The notes: generated from the sequence alone by a model not told the origin. Counted from the first letter of the stretch, positions 1 through 7,783 are shown. The stretch is 11,535 nucleotides of DNA from an uncultured Clostridia bacterium (GCA_946410395.1 CAMKAE010000051.1:1-11535); one strand, 5' to 3'. A program made the numbers and translations.

Positions 1-88
1 GGTATCCGCAGTCCGGGCAGACACAGCCCAGCAGGTCGCTGTCCGCCTGGACCATGTATGTTCCGCATTCCTTGCAGCTGCAGCGCAT
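1..88 (-). CDS. Small Cys-rich zinc-ribbon protein, N-terminal 29 residues only (cut by window edge)
   Basis: An open frame begins with ATG at 88 and runs leftward off the window. The visible 29 residues contain two matching Cys clusters, C3-x-C5-xx-C8-G and C22-x-C24-xx-C27-G, separated by 13 residues. The paired CxxCG knuckles are typical of a zinc ribbon or rubredoxin-like metal site; the extra Cys two residues before each knuckle is less usual. A GGAGGG ribosome binding site (95-100) lies 6 bases before the ATG, and the gene starts 13 bases after the pmbA stop, so it is very likely the last visible gene of the deoB-tldD operon. I do not recognise the family, and the C-terminus is unseen. 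It could be a stand-alone zinc-ribbon peptide or the N-terminal ribbon of a larger protein. The frame, binding site and Cys spacing make it a convincing gene despite its shortness. Confidence 0.72.
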   Translation of the reverse strand, partial: MRCSCKECGTYMVQADSDLLGCVCPDCGY

Positions 89-101
89 TTCGTTCCCTCC
101 G

Positions 102-1460
102 TCACTTCTTGCCGGCGCCGCTGACGCTCAGGCTGCCCACGTCCACAGAGGGCGATCCGATGCCGCCGCCCAGGAACTCCAGATCGCTGCCGACTGCCTT
201 GATCTCTTTGAGCAGCTGATAGAAGTTGCCGGCGACGGTGATCTGCTCCACCGGCCGCGCGCAGGTCCCGTTGACGACCAGGAAGCCCTTCGCGATCAGC
301 GAGAAATCGCCGCTGACGGCATTCGCGCCGGCGTGCAGGCCGCCCAGTTCCGTGATCAGCAGACCGTCGTCCATGTCGCTGAGCAGGGTCGCAAGGTCAT
401 GCTCCCCGGGCTTGAAAAACAGATTGGTGGGCGCGACGTGAACCGGTCCGCCCACGCCCGCGCGCGAAGCGTTGCCCGTCGTCGCAACGCCCTGCTTCTT
501 CGCGGTCTTCCGGCTGTGCAGCAGGGTGGTCAGCACTCCCCCGTCGATGACCGCTTTGGTAAAGCAGGCAGAGCCCTCCGCGTCAAAGGGCATGGAGGCG
601 AACCCATCCGGCAGCAGCGGATCGTCCATCAGCGTCACGCAATCGGAGGCGATCTTCTCCCCCTCGCGGCCGGAGAGCAGCGAGAGCTTCTGCTGGGCGT
701 TCTCGGCGGAGAAAACCCCGCAGAACGTGGCCAGCAGGGAGCGCATCGCATCCCGGCGGATCACCGCGCGGTACACACCGGGGGAAACCGGGCTGCCGCC
801 CAGCTTGGCCAGCGTCTCTTCCGCCGCCTCCTCGCCGATCTGCCGCGGATCCAGGTCGCAGACTTTGCGCCCGGCCTTGCTCTTGCCGCCGGTCACGGCG
901 GAATCGCCTTCCCTGCCCACCAGATAGACCCCGGCGGACACCATGCCGCCCAGCGGCGTCTCCCGCTTCAGGTTCAGTCCGAGGCTGTTGACGATCTGGA
1001 CGGACCCCCGGCCCGTGGCGATATAGGCTCCCTGGCTTTTTTCGATCCGGGAATCCACGGCCTTTGCCGCCTTTTCCATCTCCAGGACCAGGGCCAGTTT
1101 TTCCTCCGCCGAGACCCGGTCGATGTCGTTCTCCGGCACGGCCAGTTCGGGGTACGCGGCGTCGCCGCCGAAGATCTCGTCCTGTTCATCGCCCTCGGCG
1201 AGCGCCGCGCTCTCCTTGACGGCATTCACCATCATGTCGATGGCCGTCTCGTCAAAGGCTTCGGTCAAGGCGTATCCCATCTTCCCGCCGACGGTGCCCC
1301 GGATGCCCAGGGCGCGGGTCGCGGAGACTTCATAGCTGTCGATCCGCCCCTCCATGGCCTCGGCACTGAAGCTTTCGCTCTCGGCGAAGCAAACCTCCGC
1401 CGTCTCGATGCCGGCTGCCTTCGCAGCCTCAAGCAGCTTTGCGATATAAGCATCCATCAT
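102..1460 (-). CDS. pmbA: TldE/PmbA, non-catalytic partner subunit of the TldD-TldE metalloprotease
   Basis: This 452-residue protein belongs to the TldD/PmbA (peptidase U62) family. In characterised bacteria TldE pairs with TldD to form a cytoplasmic protease that trims small unfolded peptides, including peptide-antibiotic precursors and the antitoxin CcdA. The family is visible in the DDPLLPDG...PFDAEG segment (residues 279-296), GNASR (329-333) and the C-terminal stretch 384-420 with SGDFSLIAKG and ITVAGN. There is no HExxxH motif, as expected for the TldE rather than the TldD subunit. Length matches the family. Two consecutive ATG codons (1460 and 1457) follow a GGGAG binding site at 5 and 8 bases, so either could start the protein. 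It begins 10 bases after the tldD stop, so the two subunits are almost certainly co-translated. Identity is confident; the natural substrate is unknown. Confidence 0.93.
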   Translation of the reverse strand: MMDAYIAKLLEAAKAAGIETAEVCFAESESFSAEAMEGRIDSYEVSATRALGIRGTVGGKMGYALTEAFDETAIDMMVNAVKESAALAEGDEQDEIFGGDAAYPELAVPENDIDRVSAEEKLALVLEMEKAAKAVDSRIEKSQGAYIATGRGSVQIVNSLGLNLKRETPLGGMVSAGVYLVGREGDSAVTGGKSKAGRKVCDLDPRQIGEEAAEETLAKLGGSPVSPGVYRAVIRRDAMRSLLATFCGVFSAENAQQKLSLLSGREGEKIASDCVTLMDDPLLPDGFASMPFDAEGSACFTKAVIDGGVLTTLLHSRKTAKKQGVATTGNASRAGVGGPVHVAPTNLFFKPGEHDLATLLSDMDDGLLITELGGLHAGANAVSGDFSLIAKGFLVVNGTCARPVEQITVAGNFYQLLKEIKAVGSDLEFLGGGIGSPSVDVGSLSVSGAGKK

Positions 1461-1470
1461 CTTTACTCCC

Positions 1471-2853
1471 TCACTTTCCGCCGACCGTCAGGCTGCTGAC
1501 GCGGATCATGGGCTGGCCGACGTTGGTCGGGATCGAGCCGGAAGCCGATCCGCACATGCCCTGGGCCATGGTCATCGTCCTGCCCACACGGTCGATCCGC
1601 CTGAGCACTTCCCCGCCCTTGCCGATCAGGGACGCGCCGCGCACGGGCCGGACGATTTTGCCGTCCTCCACCCAGTAGCCCTCCATCACGGCGAAGTTGA
1701 ACTCGCCGGTGGCCGGGTTCACTGAGCCGCCGCCCATGGTTTTTGCATAGAGACCGGTGCCCATCGTGGCGATCATTTCCGCTTCGTCGTCATGGCCTGC
1801 GCAGATGTAAGTGTTGCGCATGCGGGATGTGGGTGCCCAGGCGTAGGACTCCCGGCGACCCGAACCGGTCGGCGCCATGTTCATGCGGCGGCCGCCGAGC
1901 TTGTCGATCATGTAATTGGTCAGGATGCCGTTTTCGATCAGCACCAGCCTGGTGGTGGGCATGCCCTCGTCGTCGATGTGCAGGGAGCCCCACTCGCCCG
2001 GGATGGTCCCGTCGTCCACGGCGCTGACGCATGGCGCGGCGATCTGCTGGCCCAGCTTGCCGGAAAACTCGCTCAGACCGTAAGCCACCGAGGTCGCCTC
2101 CAGGCTGTGGCCGCAGGCCTCGTGGAAGATCACGCCGCCGAAGCCGCCGTCGATCACCACGGGGAAAACGCCGGCGGGGCAGTTCTCCGCGTGCAGCATG
2201 GTGCGGGCAATCTCTGCGGCTTTGCGGCCGCTCTTCTCCGGATCCACCCTTTCGTCAAAGAGCTCAAAGCCCATGGAGGCGCCGGGATTGTCGCTGCCGG
2301 TCTGATTCTCATGCCCGTCGCTGGCCACCGCGGACACGGTCAGGCGCGACCGCACGCGGGTATCAGCCGCAAATACGCCCTCGGTATTGCAGATCAGCAC
2401 ATCCTGGACCGAATCCATATAATTGCAGTTGACCTGGACGATCTCCGGGGAGACAGCCCGGGCGGCGGCATCCGCCGCGCGCAGCTTCTCCGCTTTCCTC
2501 GCCGCCTTCACATCCGTTGGAAGCAGGCGGATCTCCTCCAGCCGGGCCGCGCTCCAGGGGCTGAATCCCACAGGCTTGCAGCCCGCGCCGCCGGCAACGG
2601 CCGCCGCCGCCTGCTCCGCGCAGCGCAGCAGGCCGTCGCGTCCGGTGTCATTGGTGTACACATAGATGGCCCGGGTCCCGTCAAAGACGCGGATGCCCGC
2701 GCCGTGGCTCCTGTTCGTGCGCACGGACTCAAGCCGGCCCGAGCGCAGGGTCAGACCCTGGCTGCGCTTGTCCTCCAAAAAGATCTCGGCAAAGTCGCCA
2801 CCGGACGCGACCGCCCGTTCCAGCACCTGTGCCGCCGTATTCCGATCCAGCAT
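1471..2853 (-). CDS. tldD: TldD, catalytic subunit of the TldD-TldE metalloprotease
   Basis: This 460-residue protein is the zinc-binding, catalytic half of the TldD-TldE protease. The HExxxH motif is intact as HEACGH (H244, E245, H249). A conserved GMCGS near the C-terminus supplies C434, which matches the third zinc ligand known from the Escherichia coli enzyme. The C-terminal VGQPMIRVSSLTVGG is also characteristic of the family. Length is normal and no key residue is missing. The ATG at 2853 sits 7 bases after a perfect AGGAGG (2861-2866). It lies 47 bases downstream of the phosphorylase gene and just ahead of pmbA, with no promoter I can defend in the gap, so it is probably read from the deoB promoter. 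No peptide-antibiotic genes are visible nearby, so a general peptide-turnover role is likelier than toxin maturation. Confidence 0.95.
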   Translation of the reverse strand: MLDRNTAAQVLERAVASGGDFAEIFLEDKRSQGLTLRSGRLESVRTNRSHGAGIRVFDGTRAIYVYTNDTGRDGLLRCAEQAAAAVAGGAGCKPVGFSPWSAARLEEIRLLPTDVKAARKAEKLRAADAAARAVSPEIVQVNCNYMDSVQDVLICNTEGVFAADTRVRSRLTVSAVASDGHENQTGSDNPGASMGFELFDERVDPEKSGRKAAEIARTMLHAENCPAGVFPVVIDGGFGGVIFHEACGHSLEATSVAYGLSEFSGKLGQQIAAPCVSAVDDGTIPGEWGSLHIDDEGMPTTRLVLIENGILTNYMIDKLGGRRMNMAPTGSGRRESYAWAPTSRMRNTYICAGHDDEAEMIATMGTGLYAKTMGGGSVNPATGEFNFAVMEGYWVEDGKIVRPVRGASLIGKGGEVLRRIDRVGRTMTMAQGMCGSASGSIPTNVGQPMIRVSSLTVGGK

Positions 2854-2889
2854 TCTTCTTCCTCCTAATAAAGTACCCTATGCAGGGGT

Positions 2890-2912
2890 CAGGCGCTCCC
2901 TCAGAGCGCCTG
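2890..2912 (-). other. Perfect 9-bp hairpin overlapping the phosphorylase stop codon
   Basis: CAGGCGCTC (2890-2898) and GAGCGCCTG (2904-2912) are exact reverse complements separated by a 5-base loop that contains the TGA stop of the upstream gene. The hairpin therefore takes in the last three codons. No run of T follows on either strand, so it is not a standard intrinsic terminator. It could instead protect the deoB-phosphorylase part of the message, or attenuate readthrough into tldD. Confidence 0.55.
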
Positions 2913-3722
2913 CGTCACGCCGTCGAGCAGTCGGCGGAAATCGGTCTTGACCCGTTCGGTCACTTCCAGGACCTCGTGATGATTCAGCGGCTGGTCCAGG
3001 ATCCCGGCCGCCATGTTGGTCAGGCAGGAGATGCCCAGCACCTCGATGCCGCAATGCCGCGCCACGATCGTCTCCGGCACGGTGGACATGCCCACCGCGT
3101 CGGCGCCCAGGATGCGGGCCATTCGGATCTCAGCCGGCGTCTCGTAGGTGGGGCCGTTGAACCACATATAGACACCCTCGCGTATGTTGAGCCCCAGTTT
3201 CTGCGCCTGCTCCCGGCAGATGCCCCGCAGCCGCTTGCTGAACGCTTCGCTCATGTCGGGAAAGCGCGGGCCCATCTCGTCGAGATTCGCGCCGATCAGC
3301 GGATTCCGGCCGGAATAATTGATCATGTCCGAAATCATCATCAGGTCGCCGGGCTGCCAGGCCGTGTTGACGCAGCCGGCCGCGTTGGTGATGATCATCG
3401 TCCGCACGCCCAGCAGCTTCATCATCCGGACATACATTGTCAGGTCGAAGAGGTCAAACCCCTCATAGGCATGAAAGCGGCCCTGCATCATATAGACCCG
3501 CTTGCCGTGGGTCTGCCCCGCCCACCAGCGGCCTGCATGTCCCGGCACCGTGGAGACGGGAAACTCCGGGATCTCGCTGTAAGGGATCGAATCCGCGTGC
3601 TCCAGCACTTCCACATGCCCGCCGAGCCCGGATCCCAGCACGATGCCGATCTCCGCCTCGCCCAGCCGGTTGCGGACCGTATCCGCCGCGCGGGTCAGTC
3701 TTTCCATCCTCTTGTCCATCAT
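2901..3722 (-). CDS. punA: Purine nucleoside phosphorylase, trimeric (6-oxopurine) class
   Basis: The enzyme splits inosine, guanosine and their deoxy forms with phosphate, giving the free base and (deoxy)ribose 1-phosphate. The 273-residue length fits the trimeric class rather than the shorter hexameric DeoD class. Visible motifs are GSGLG (30-34) and PGHAG (60-64) for phosphate, GRFHAYEG (81-88), NAAG (113-116), GPTYETPAEIR (190-200) and GISCLTNMAAG (230-240). E194 and N236 match the Glu/Asn pair that restricts the trimeric enzymes to 6-oxopurines, so adenosine is an unlikely substrate. The start is one of two consecutive ATGs (3722 or 3719) behind GAGGAGG; the second has the more usual spacing. 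It follows deoB by 9 bases, the same order as drm-pupG in Bacillus subtilis, and DeoB would consume its sugar-phosphate product. The symbol pupG would be equally valid. Confidence 0.94.
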   Translation of the reverse strand: MMDKRMERLTRAADTVRNRLGEAEIGIVLGSGLGGHVEVLEHADSIPYSEIPEFPVSTVPGHAGRWWAGQTHGKRVYMMQGRFHAYEGFDLFDLTMYVRMMKLLGVRTMIITNAAGCVNTAWQPGDLMMISDMINYSGRNPLIGANLDEMGPRFPDMSEAFSKRLRGICREQAQKLGLNIREGVYMWFNGPTYETPAEIRMARILGADAVGMSTVPETIVARHCGIEVLGISCLTNMAAGILDQPLNHHEVLEVTERVKTDFRRLLDGVTQAL

Positions 3723-3731
3723 GCGCCCTCC

Positions 3732-4892
3732 TCAGATCAGGTCCTTCGCGAAGGAAACGGCGCCGAAGCGGTCCGGCAAGCCCAGCCATTCCGCACAGGT
3801 CGCCGCGATGTCGGCATAGGTGGAGCGGGTGCCCAGCCGGGTCAGGCGCGTCATCTTTCTGTGCCAGACCAGCAGCGGAATGTGTTCCCGGGTGTGATCC
3901 GTGCCGCGGAAGGTCGGATCGCAGCCGTGGTCCGCGGTGAGGATCAGCAGGTCCTCATCGCCCATCAGGGCCTGAATCTCCGGCAGTTTGGCATCGATGT
4001 ACGTCAGGGCGTCCGCAAAGCCCTTCGGATCCCGGCGGTGGCCCCAGAGCATGTCCGTATCGACCAGGTTCGTGAAGCACAGTCCGTCAAAATCCCGGCG
4101 CATGTAATCCATCCAGGCGTCGATGCAGGCCGGGTTGCCCGCGGCGTGGTTGGAGCCCGTCAGCCCCACATGATCAAAGATGTCCTCAATTTTGCCGACG
4201 CCCAGGCTCTCCATCCCGGCTTCCTTCACGGCGTCCAGGAGGGTCCGTCCGATCGGCGGCATCGAGAAGTCCCGCCGCCCGGATGTGCGGACGAAATGCC
4301 CCGCCGTTCCGAGATAAGGCCGCGCGATCACGCGCCCGACGCCCAGCGGTCCCTGCAGCATCTCCCGGGCAATCGTGCAGAACTGGTACAGCTCCTCACG
4401 GGGGAAGACCTCCTCATGGCAGGCGATCTGGAACACACTGTCGGCGGAGGTGTAGACGATGGGGGTCGCGTTCGCGCGGCTCTCCTCGCCCAGTTCGTCC
4501 AGAATGACCGTGCCGGAGGCCGCCTTGTTGCCAATCACCCTGTGCCCGATGGCCTTCTCGTAAGCCGCGATAAAGTCCGCGGGGAAGCCGTCCGGGAAGG
4601 TCGGGAAGGGCTCCTTCAGCCGCAGGCCCGCAATCTCCCAGTGCCCCGTGGTGGTGTCCTTGCCCGCGCTCACCTCCACGCAGCGCCCAGCCGCGCCGAC
4701 GGCATTCGGATCCGGCGGATAATGGGTCCCCTCGACCTGGCCGAGGCCGATCCGGGCCAGATTGGGCAGCTGCGGATGCATCACGTCCACCACATGGCCG
4801 AACGTGTTGGCGCCCTCGTCGCCATAAGCGGCGGCGTCCGGGAGCGCACCGCAGCCGACTGCGTCCAGAACCGTCAGAAATACACGCTTCAT
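3732..4892 (-). CDS. deoB: Phosphopentomutase DeoB
   Basis: This cytoplasmic enzyme interconverts (deoxy)ribose 1-phosphate and 5-phosphate, feeding nucleoside-derived pentose into central metabolism. The protein is 386 residues, normal for the family, and belongs to the alkaline phosphatase-like metalloenzymes. D10 in LTVLDAVG, the GKDTTTGHWE motif (77-86) with T80 matching the phosphorylated Thr, NLVDTDMLWGHRRD (275-288), ADHGCDP (320-326) and GTDHTREH (330-337) supply the two-metal site. The frame stays open upstream as far as 5000, but that extension runs through the terminator and promoter. The ATG at 4892 has an AAGGAG site (4903-4908) 10 bases upstream and restores the family N-terminus. 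It is the first gene of its operon, under the promoter at 4917-4945. Confidence 0.96.
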   Translation of the reverse strand: MKRVFLTVLDAVGCGALPDAAAYGDEGANTFGHVVDVMHPQLPNLARIGLGQVEGTHYPPDPNAVGAAGRCVEVSAGKDTTTGHWEIAGLRLKEPFPTFPDGFPADFIAAYEKAIGHRVIGNKAASGTVILDELGEESRANATPIVYTSADSVFQIACHEEVFPREELYQFCTIAREMLQGPLGVGRVIARPYLGTAGHFVRTSGRRDFSMPPIGRTLLDAVKEAGMESLGVGKIEDIFDHVGLTGSNHAAGNPACIDAWMDYMRRDFDGLCFTNLVDTDMLWGHRRDPKGFADALTYIDAKLPEIQALMGDEDLLILTADHGCDPTFRGTDHTREHIPLLVWHRKMTRLTRLGTRSTYADIAATCAEWLGLPDRFGAVSFAKDLI

Positions 4893-4916
4893 GCGAATCA
4901 CACTCCTTCTTCGCCC

Positions 4917-4945
4917 ATTGTACAACATCTGCAGCGAAAAAGCAA
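4917..4945 (-). promoter_or_regulatory. Sigma-A promoter of the deoB operon
   Basis: TTGCTT (4940-4945) and TACAAT (4917-4922) are separated by exactly 17 bases on the minus strand. The predicted start of transcription, near 4910, leaves a leader of only about 18 bases, so the ribosome binding site lies close to the 5' end. An imperfect inverted repeat (4934-4952, GCGGAAA/TTTTCGC with one G-T mismatch) covers the -35 box and could be an operator. That is inference. Confidence 0.75.
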
Positions 4946-4954
4946 TTTCCGCAG

Positions 4955-4990
4955 AAAAAAACGGTCTCTGTCCTCGTCGGGCAGAAACCG
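4955..4990 (-). terminator. Intrinsic terminator after dapB
   Basis: On the minus strand CGGTTTCTG (4982-4990) pairs with CAGAGACCG (4962-4970). This gives a 9-bp stem with one G-U pair and an 11-base loop, followed directly by seven T (4955-4961). It begins about 10 bases after the dapB stop and separates the dap operon from the deoB promoter, whose -35 box lies 9 bases beyond the T tract. Confidence 0.85.
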
Positions 4991-5000
4991 GTCGGTTCAT

Positions 5001-5762
5001 TCAGTCGCGATTCAGCTCATCCGCCAGCAGGTCGTCCATGTCATACAGTCCCGGCGCTTTTCCGACGAGGAATGCGGCGGCCCGCAGCGCACCGGCGGCG
5101 AACACGCTCCGGCTCTCCGCGCTGTGGCGGATACTGATCCGCTCGCTCTCACCCAGGAAGAGCACCTCGTGCTCCCCCACCACCGTACCGCCGCGGATCG
5201 CATGGAGGCCGATCTCCCCGGGGACGCGCTTGCTGTCCCTGCCTGCCCGGCCCATGACGCAGGGCGCGTCCGTCCCGCGGGCGTTCTTCACCGCGTCGTA
5301 GAGCATCAGGGCCGTGCCGCTGGGCGCGTCCACTTTTCTGCGGTGATGCGCCTCGACGATCTCGATGTCGAAGCGCTCGCCCAGCACCGCCGCCGCCTCG
5401 CGGGCGAGCTTTCGGATCAGCGCGATGCCCAGGCTCATGTTGCCGGAGCGGAAGATCGGGATCCGGGCAGACGCCTCCCGGATGCGCTCAACCTGCTCCG
5501 GGGTAAAGCCCGTGGTGCAGATGACCGCGGGCAGCTTCTCGCTCTCACACCAGGCGAGCAGCTCCGTCAGGGCAGCCGGGACCGAGAAATCGATGACGGC
5601 GTCACCGCCCGCGGGCAGCGAAGTGAAATCCCGGTAAACCGGGAACGCCGCGTGATCGCCCGCACGGTCGATGCCGCCCAGGACTTCGATGCCGTCCGCT
5701 GCGGCCATCTCCGCAACGGCGCGCCCCATATGGCCGCAGGCACCGCTGATCCAGATTTTCAT
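5001..5762 (-). CDS. dapB: 4-hydroxy-tetrahydrodipicolinate reductase DapB
   Basis: DapB reduces the DapA product to tetrahydrodipicolinate with NAD(P)H, the second committed step towards diaminopimelate and lysine. The protein is 253 residues. The dinucleotide-binding loop is GACGHMG (7-13), CTTG lies at 82-85, and the catalytic signature EAHHRRKVDAPSGTA (137-151) carries H139, H140 and K143. GEIGLHAIRGG...GEHEVLF (182-202) is also typical. I chose the ATG at 5762, preceded by GAGGTGA at a good distance and giving the canonical MKIWISGACG start. An in-frame GTG at 5771 would add three residues but overlaps that binding site. The gap to the dapA stop is 10 bases, so translation is probably coupled. 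It is the last gene of the asd-dapA-dapB unit and is followed by a strong terminator. Confidence 0.96.
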   Translation of the reverse strand: MKIWISGACGHMGRAVAEMAAADGIEVLGGIDRAGDHAAFPVYRDFTSLPAGGDAVIDFSVPAALTELLAWCESEKLPAVICTTGFTPEQVERIREASARIPIFRSGNMSLGIALIRKLAREAAAVLGERFDIEIVEAHHRRKVDAPSGTALMLYDAVKNARGTDAPCVMGRAGRDSKRVPGEIGLHAIRGGTVVGEHEVLFLGESERISIRHSAESRSVFAAGALRAAAFLVGKAPGLYDMDDLLADELNRD

Positions 5763-5772
5763 GCCGCTCACC

Positions 5773-6657
5773 TCAGCCCTTCAGTCCGAGCCCGTCCATG
5801 ATCGCATAGAGCTTCTCCCGGTTGGCGGGCTGCATGGGGATCAGCGGAAGCCGGAGCTCCTCGTCGCACATGCCGAGCCGGGCCATGGCGGCCTTGACGG
5901 GGATGGGGCTCGTCTCGCAGAACAGCGCGTTGATCAGCGGCAGATACTTCATCTGCAGCGACGCGGCGAGCGCATAGTCGCCCGACAGGCAGGCGTGGGT
6001 CATCCGGACCGTCTCCGCCGGGATCACGTTGGAGAGCACGGAAATCTCACCCACAAACCCGCAGGCCATGGTCGGCACGGCCAGCTCATCGTTGCCGCAG
6101 TAAAACACGGCGTCGTCTCCCACCAGGCGCAGTTTGTCCAGCGCCTGGCCCACATCGGTGCTGGCTTCCTTGACCGCCACCACCTTGGGATGACGGCAGA
6201 TCTGCTGCAGCGCCCAGGGACCGATGTTGATGCCGGTGCGGGCGGGCACGTTGTAGACGATCACCGGCAGCGTCGCGGCGTCGGCCACGGCGTTGAAGTG
6301 CGCCACCAGGCCCTCCTGGCTCGTTTTGTTGTAGTAGGGCGTGACCACGAGCTGCGCGTCCGCGCCGAATTCCTGGGACATGCGCGCCGCGTGCACCGCC
6401 TCGCTGGTGGCGTTGCTGCCGGTGCCGGCGATGACCGGCACGCGATGGTTCGCCACATCCACCACCCTGCGGATCACGTTCAGGTGCTCCTCCCAGGTCA
6501 TGGTCGCGGGTTCGCCGGTGGTGCCCACCGCCACCAGGGCGTCAATGCCGGCGTCGATCTGGCTTTCAACCAGCCTGTCCAGGGCGGGATAATCCACTTC
6601 GCCGTTGCGGAAGGGCGTGATGAGGGCTGTGGCACAGCCGGTAAAGAGCGGTGTCAT
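5773..6657 (-). CDS. dapA: 4-hydroxy-tetrahydrodipicolinate synthase DapA
   Basis: DapA condenses pyruvate with aspartate semialdehyde, the branch point from general aspartate metabolism into lysine and diaminopimelate. At 294 residues it is full length for this TIM-barrel aldolase. The Schiff-base lysine is K163 in VVAVKEAS. The proton-relay residues are present: T46 and T47 in GTTGE (45-49), Y109 in TPYYNK and Y135 in VYNVPARTG, with R140 at the active-site mouth. The ATG at 6657 follows a GGAGGAGG site (6665-6672) by 7 bases. It lies 25 bases downstream of asd, which makes its substrate, and 10 bases upstream of dapB, which consumes its product. Sensitivity to lysine feedback cannot be judged from sequence alone. 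Confidence 0.96.
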   Translation of the reverse strand: MTPLFTGCATALITPFRNGEVDYPALDRLVESQIDAGIDALVAVGTTGEPATMTWEEHLNVIRRVVDVANHRVPVIAGTGSNATSEAVHAARMSQEFGADAQLVVTPYYNKTSQEGLVAHFNAVADAATLPVIVYNVPARTGINIGPWALQQICRHPKVVAVKEASTDVGQALDKLRLVGDDAVFYCGNDELAVPTMACGFVGEISVLSNVIPAETVRMTHACLSGDYALAASLQMKYLPLINALFCETSPIPVKAAMARLGMCDEELRLPLIPMQPANREKLYAIMDGLGLKG

Positions 6658-6682
6658 ATCGTTGCCTCCTCCAGAGATGGTT

Positions 6683-7759
6683 TCAGTCCATATAGCCCTT
6701 GCGGCACAGCAGCTCCGCGGTCAGGATCGCGCCGCCCGCGGCGCCGCGGACCGTGTTGTGGCTCAGGCAGACAAAGCGGTAGTCAAAGATGGCGTCGTCC
6801 CGCAGCCGTCCGATGGAGATGCCGAAGCCGCGTCCGAAGTCGCGGTCCAGCCGGGTCTGTGGGCGGGAGGGATCCTCGAAATACTGCAGGAAGGGCTTCG
6901 GCGCGCTGGGAAGTTCCAGGCGCTGTGCCTCCGTCTCATAGCTGTTCCAGCGGCGGATGATCTCCTCCTTGTCCGGCTTCTGCGCGAAGCGCACGGACAC
7001 GGCGGCCATGTGCCCGTCGGAGCAGGCCACCCGCAGGCACTGGGCACTGATCACGGGCTCCTGCGCGTTGACGATCAGGCCGTCCTGAACCGTTCCCCAG
7101 ATCTTGAGCGGCTCCGTCTCGCTCTTCTCGTCCTCGCCGCCGATATAGGGGATCACGTTGTCCACCATCTCCGGCCAGGTGCGGAAGGTCTTTCCGGCGC
7201 CGCTGATGGCCTGGTAGGTGCACACGCTGACCTGGGTCGGGCGGAAATCCATCAGGGGCGTCAGCGCCGGAACATAGGACTGGATGGAGCAGTTGGGCTT
7301 CACCGCGATAAAGCCGCGCTTCGTGCCCAGCCGTTTCTTCTGCGTGTCGATGACGGCGATGTGTCCCGCGTTGATCTCCGGAATGACCATCGGCACATCC
7401 GGAAGGGAGCGGCACGCGCTGTTGTTGGAGACTACGGGAACCTCATGGCGGGCATAGTTCTCCTCCATAGCCCGGATCTCATCCTTTTTCATGTTGACGG
7501 CGCAGAAGACGAAATCCACCTTCGCCGCCACCGCGTCCACATCGGCGGCATCCAGCACCTGCATGCCCTTCACGTTTTCCGGGATTTCCGTGTCAAAGGC
7601 CCAGCGGCTTCCGACGGCTTCGGCATAAGGCTTGCCGGCAGAGGAAGCCGACGCGGCCAGCGCCGTGATCTCAAACCAGGGATGCCCCTGCAGCAGCAGG
7701 ATAAACCGCTGTCCAACCATGCCCGTTGCGCCGACGATGCCGACCCGATACTTTTTCAT
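6683..7759 (-). CDS. asd: Aspartate-semialdehyde dehydrogenase, archaeal/fungal-type
   Basis: Asd reduces aspartyl phosphate to aspartate semialdehyde with NADPH, supplying both the lysine/diaminopimelate and the homoserine (methionine, threonine) branches. The 358-residue protein has the nucleotide loop GATGMVGQ (10-17), SNNSA (111-115), catalytic C157 in KPNCSIQ, R243 and catalytic H250 in SDGHMAAVSV. PNCSI, SNNSA and the length point to the archaeal/fungal-like branch of the family rather than the classical enterobacterial form. The ATG at 7759 has an AGGGGG site 8 bases upstream. It is the first gene of its operon, behind a near-consensus promoter and a short hairpin-bearing leader. No aspartate kinase gene is visible, so that step must be encoded elsewhere. 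Confidence 0.95.
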   Translation of the reverse strand: MKKYRVGIVGATGMVGQRFILLLQGHPWFEITALAASASSAGKPYAEAVGSRWAFDTEIPENVKGMQVLDAADVDAVAAKVDFVFCAVNMKKDEIRAMEENYARHEVPVVSNNSACRSLPDVPMVIPEINAGHIAVIDTQKKRLGTKRGFIAVKPNCSIQSYVPALTPLMDFRPTQVSVCTYQAISGAGKTFRTWPEMVDNVIPYIGGEDEKSETEPLKIWGTVQDGLIVNAQEPVISAQCLRVACSDGHMAAVSVRFAQKPDKEEIIRRWNSYETEAQRLELPSAPKPFLQYFEDPSRPQTRLDRDFGRGFGISIGRLRDDAIFDYRFVCLSHNTVRGAAGGAILTAELLCRKGYMD

Positions 7760-7783
7760 CGCTCTGTCCCCCTGTTCTCTGCA

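Noticed and set aside
54..1499. A 481-codon plus-strand open frame antisense to pmbA
   Set aside because: It is the mirror frame of a well-supported gene and has no family signature or proper ribosome binding site.
102..2853. A peptide-antibiotic (microcin-like) cluster around tldD/tldE
   Set aside because: No precursor peptide, cyclodehydratase, transporter or immunity gene is visible. The flanking genes are nucleoside salvage and lysine synthesis.
2829..5801. A 990-codon plus-strand open frame antisense to the phosphorylase, deoB and dapB
   Set aside because: It lies opposite three confidently identified genes, crosses a terminator and a promoter, and its translation is low-complexity His/Arg/Gly/Ala sequence typical of mirror frames in GC-rich DNA.
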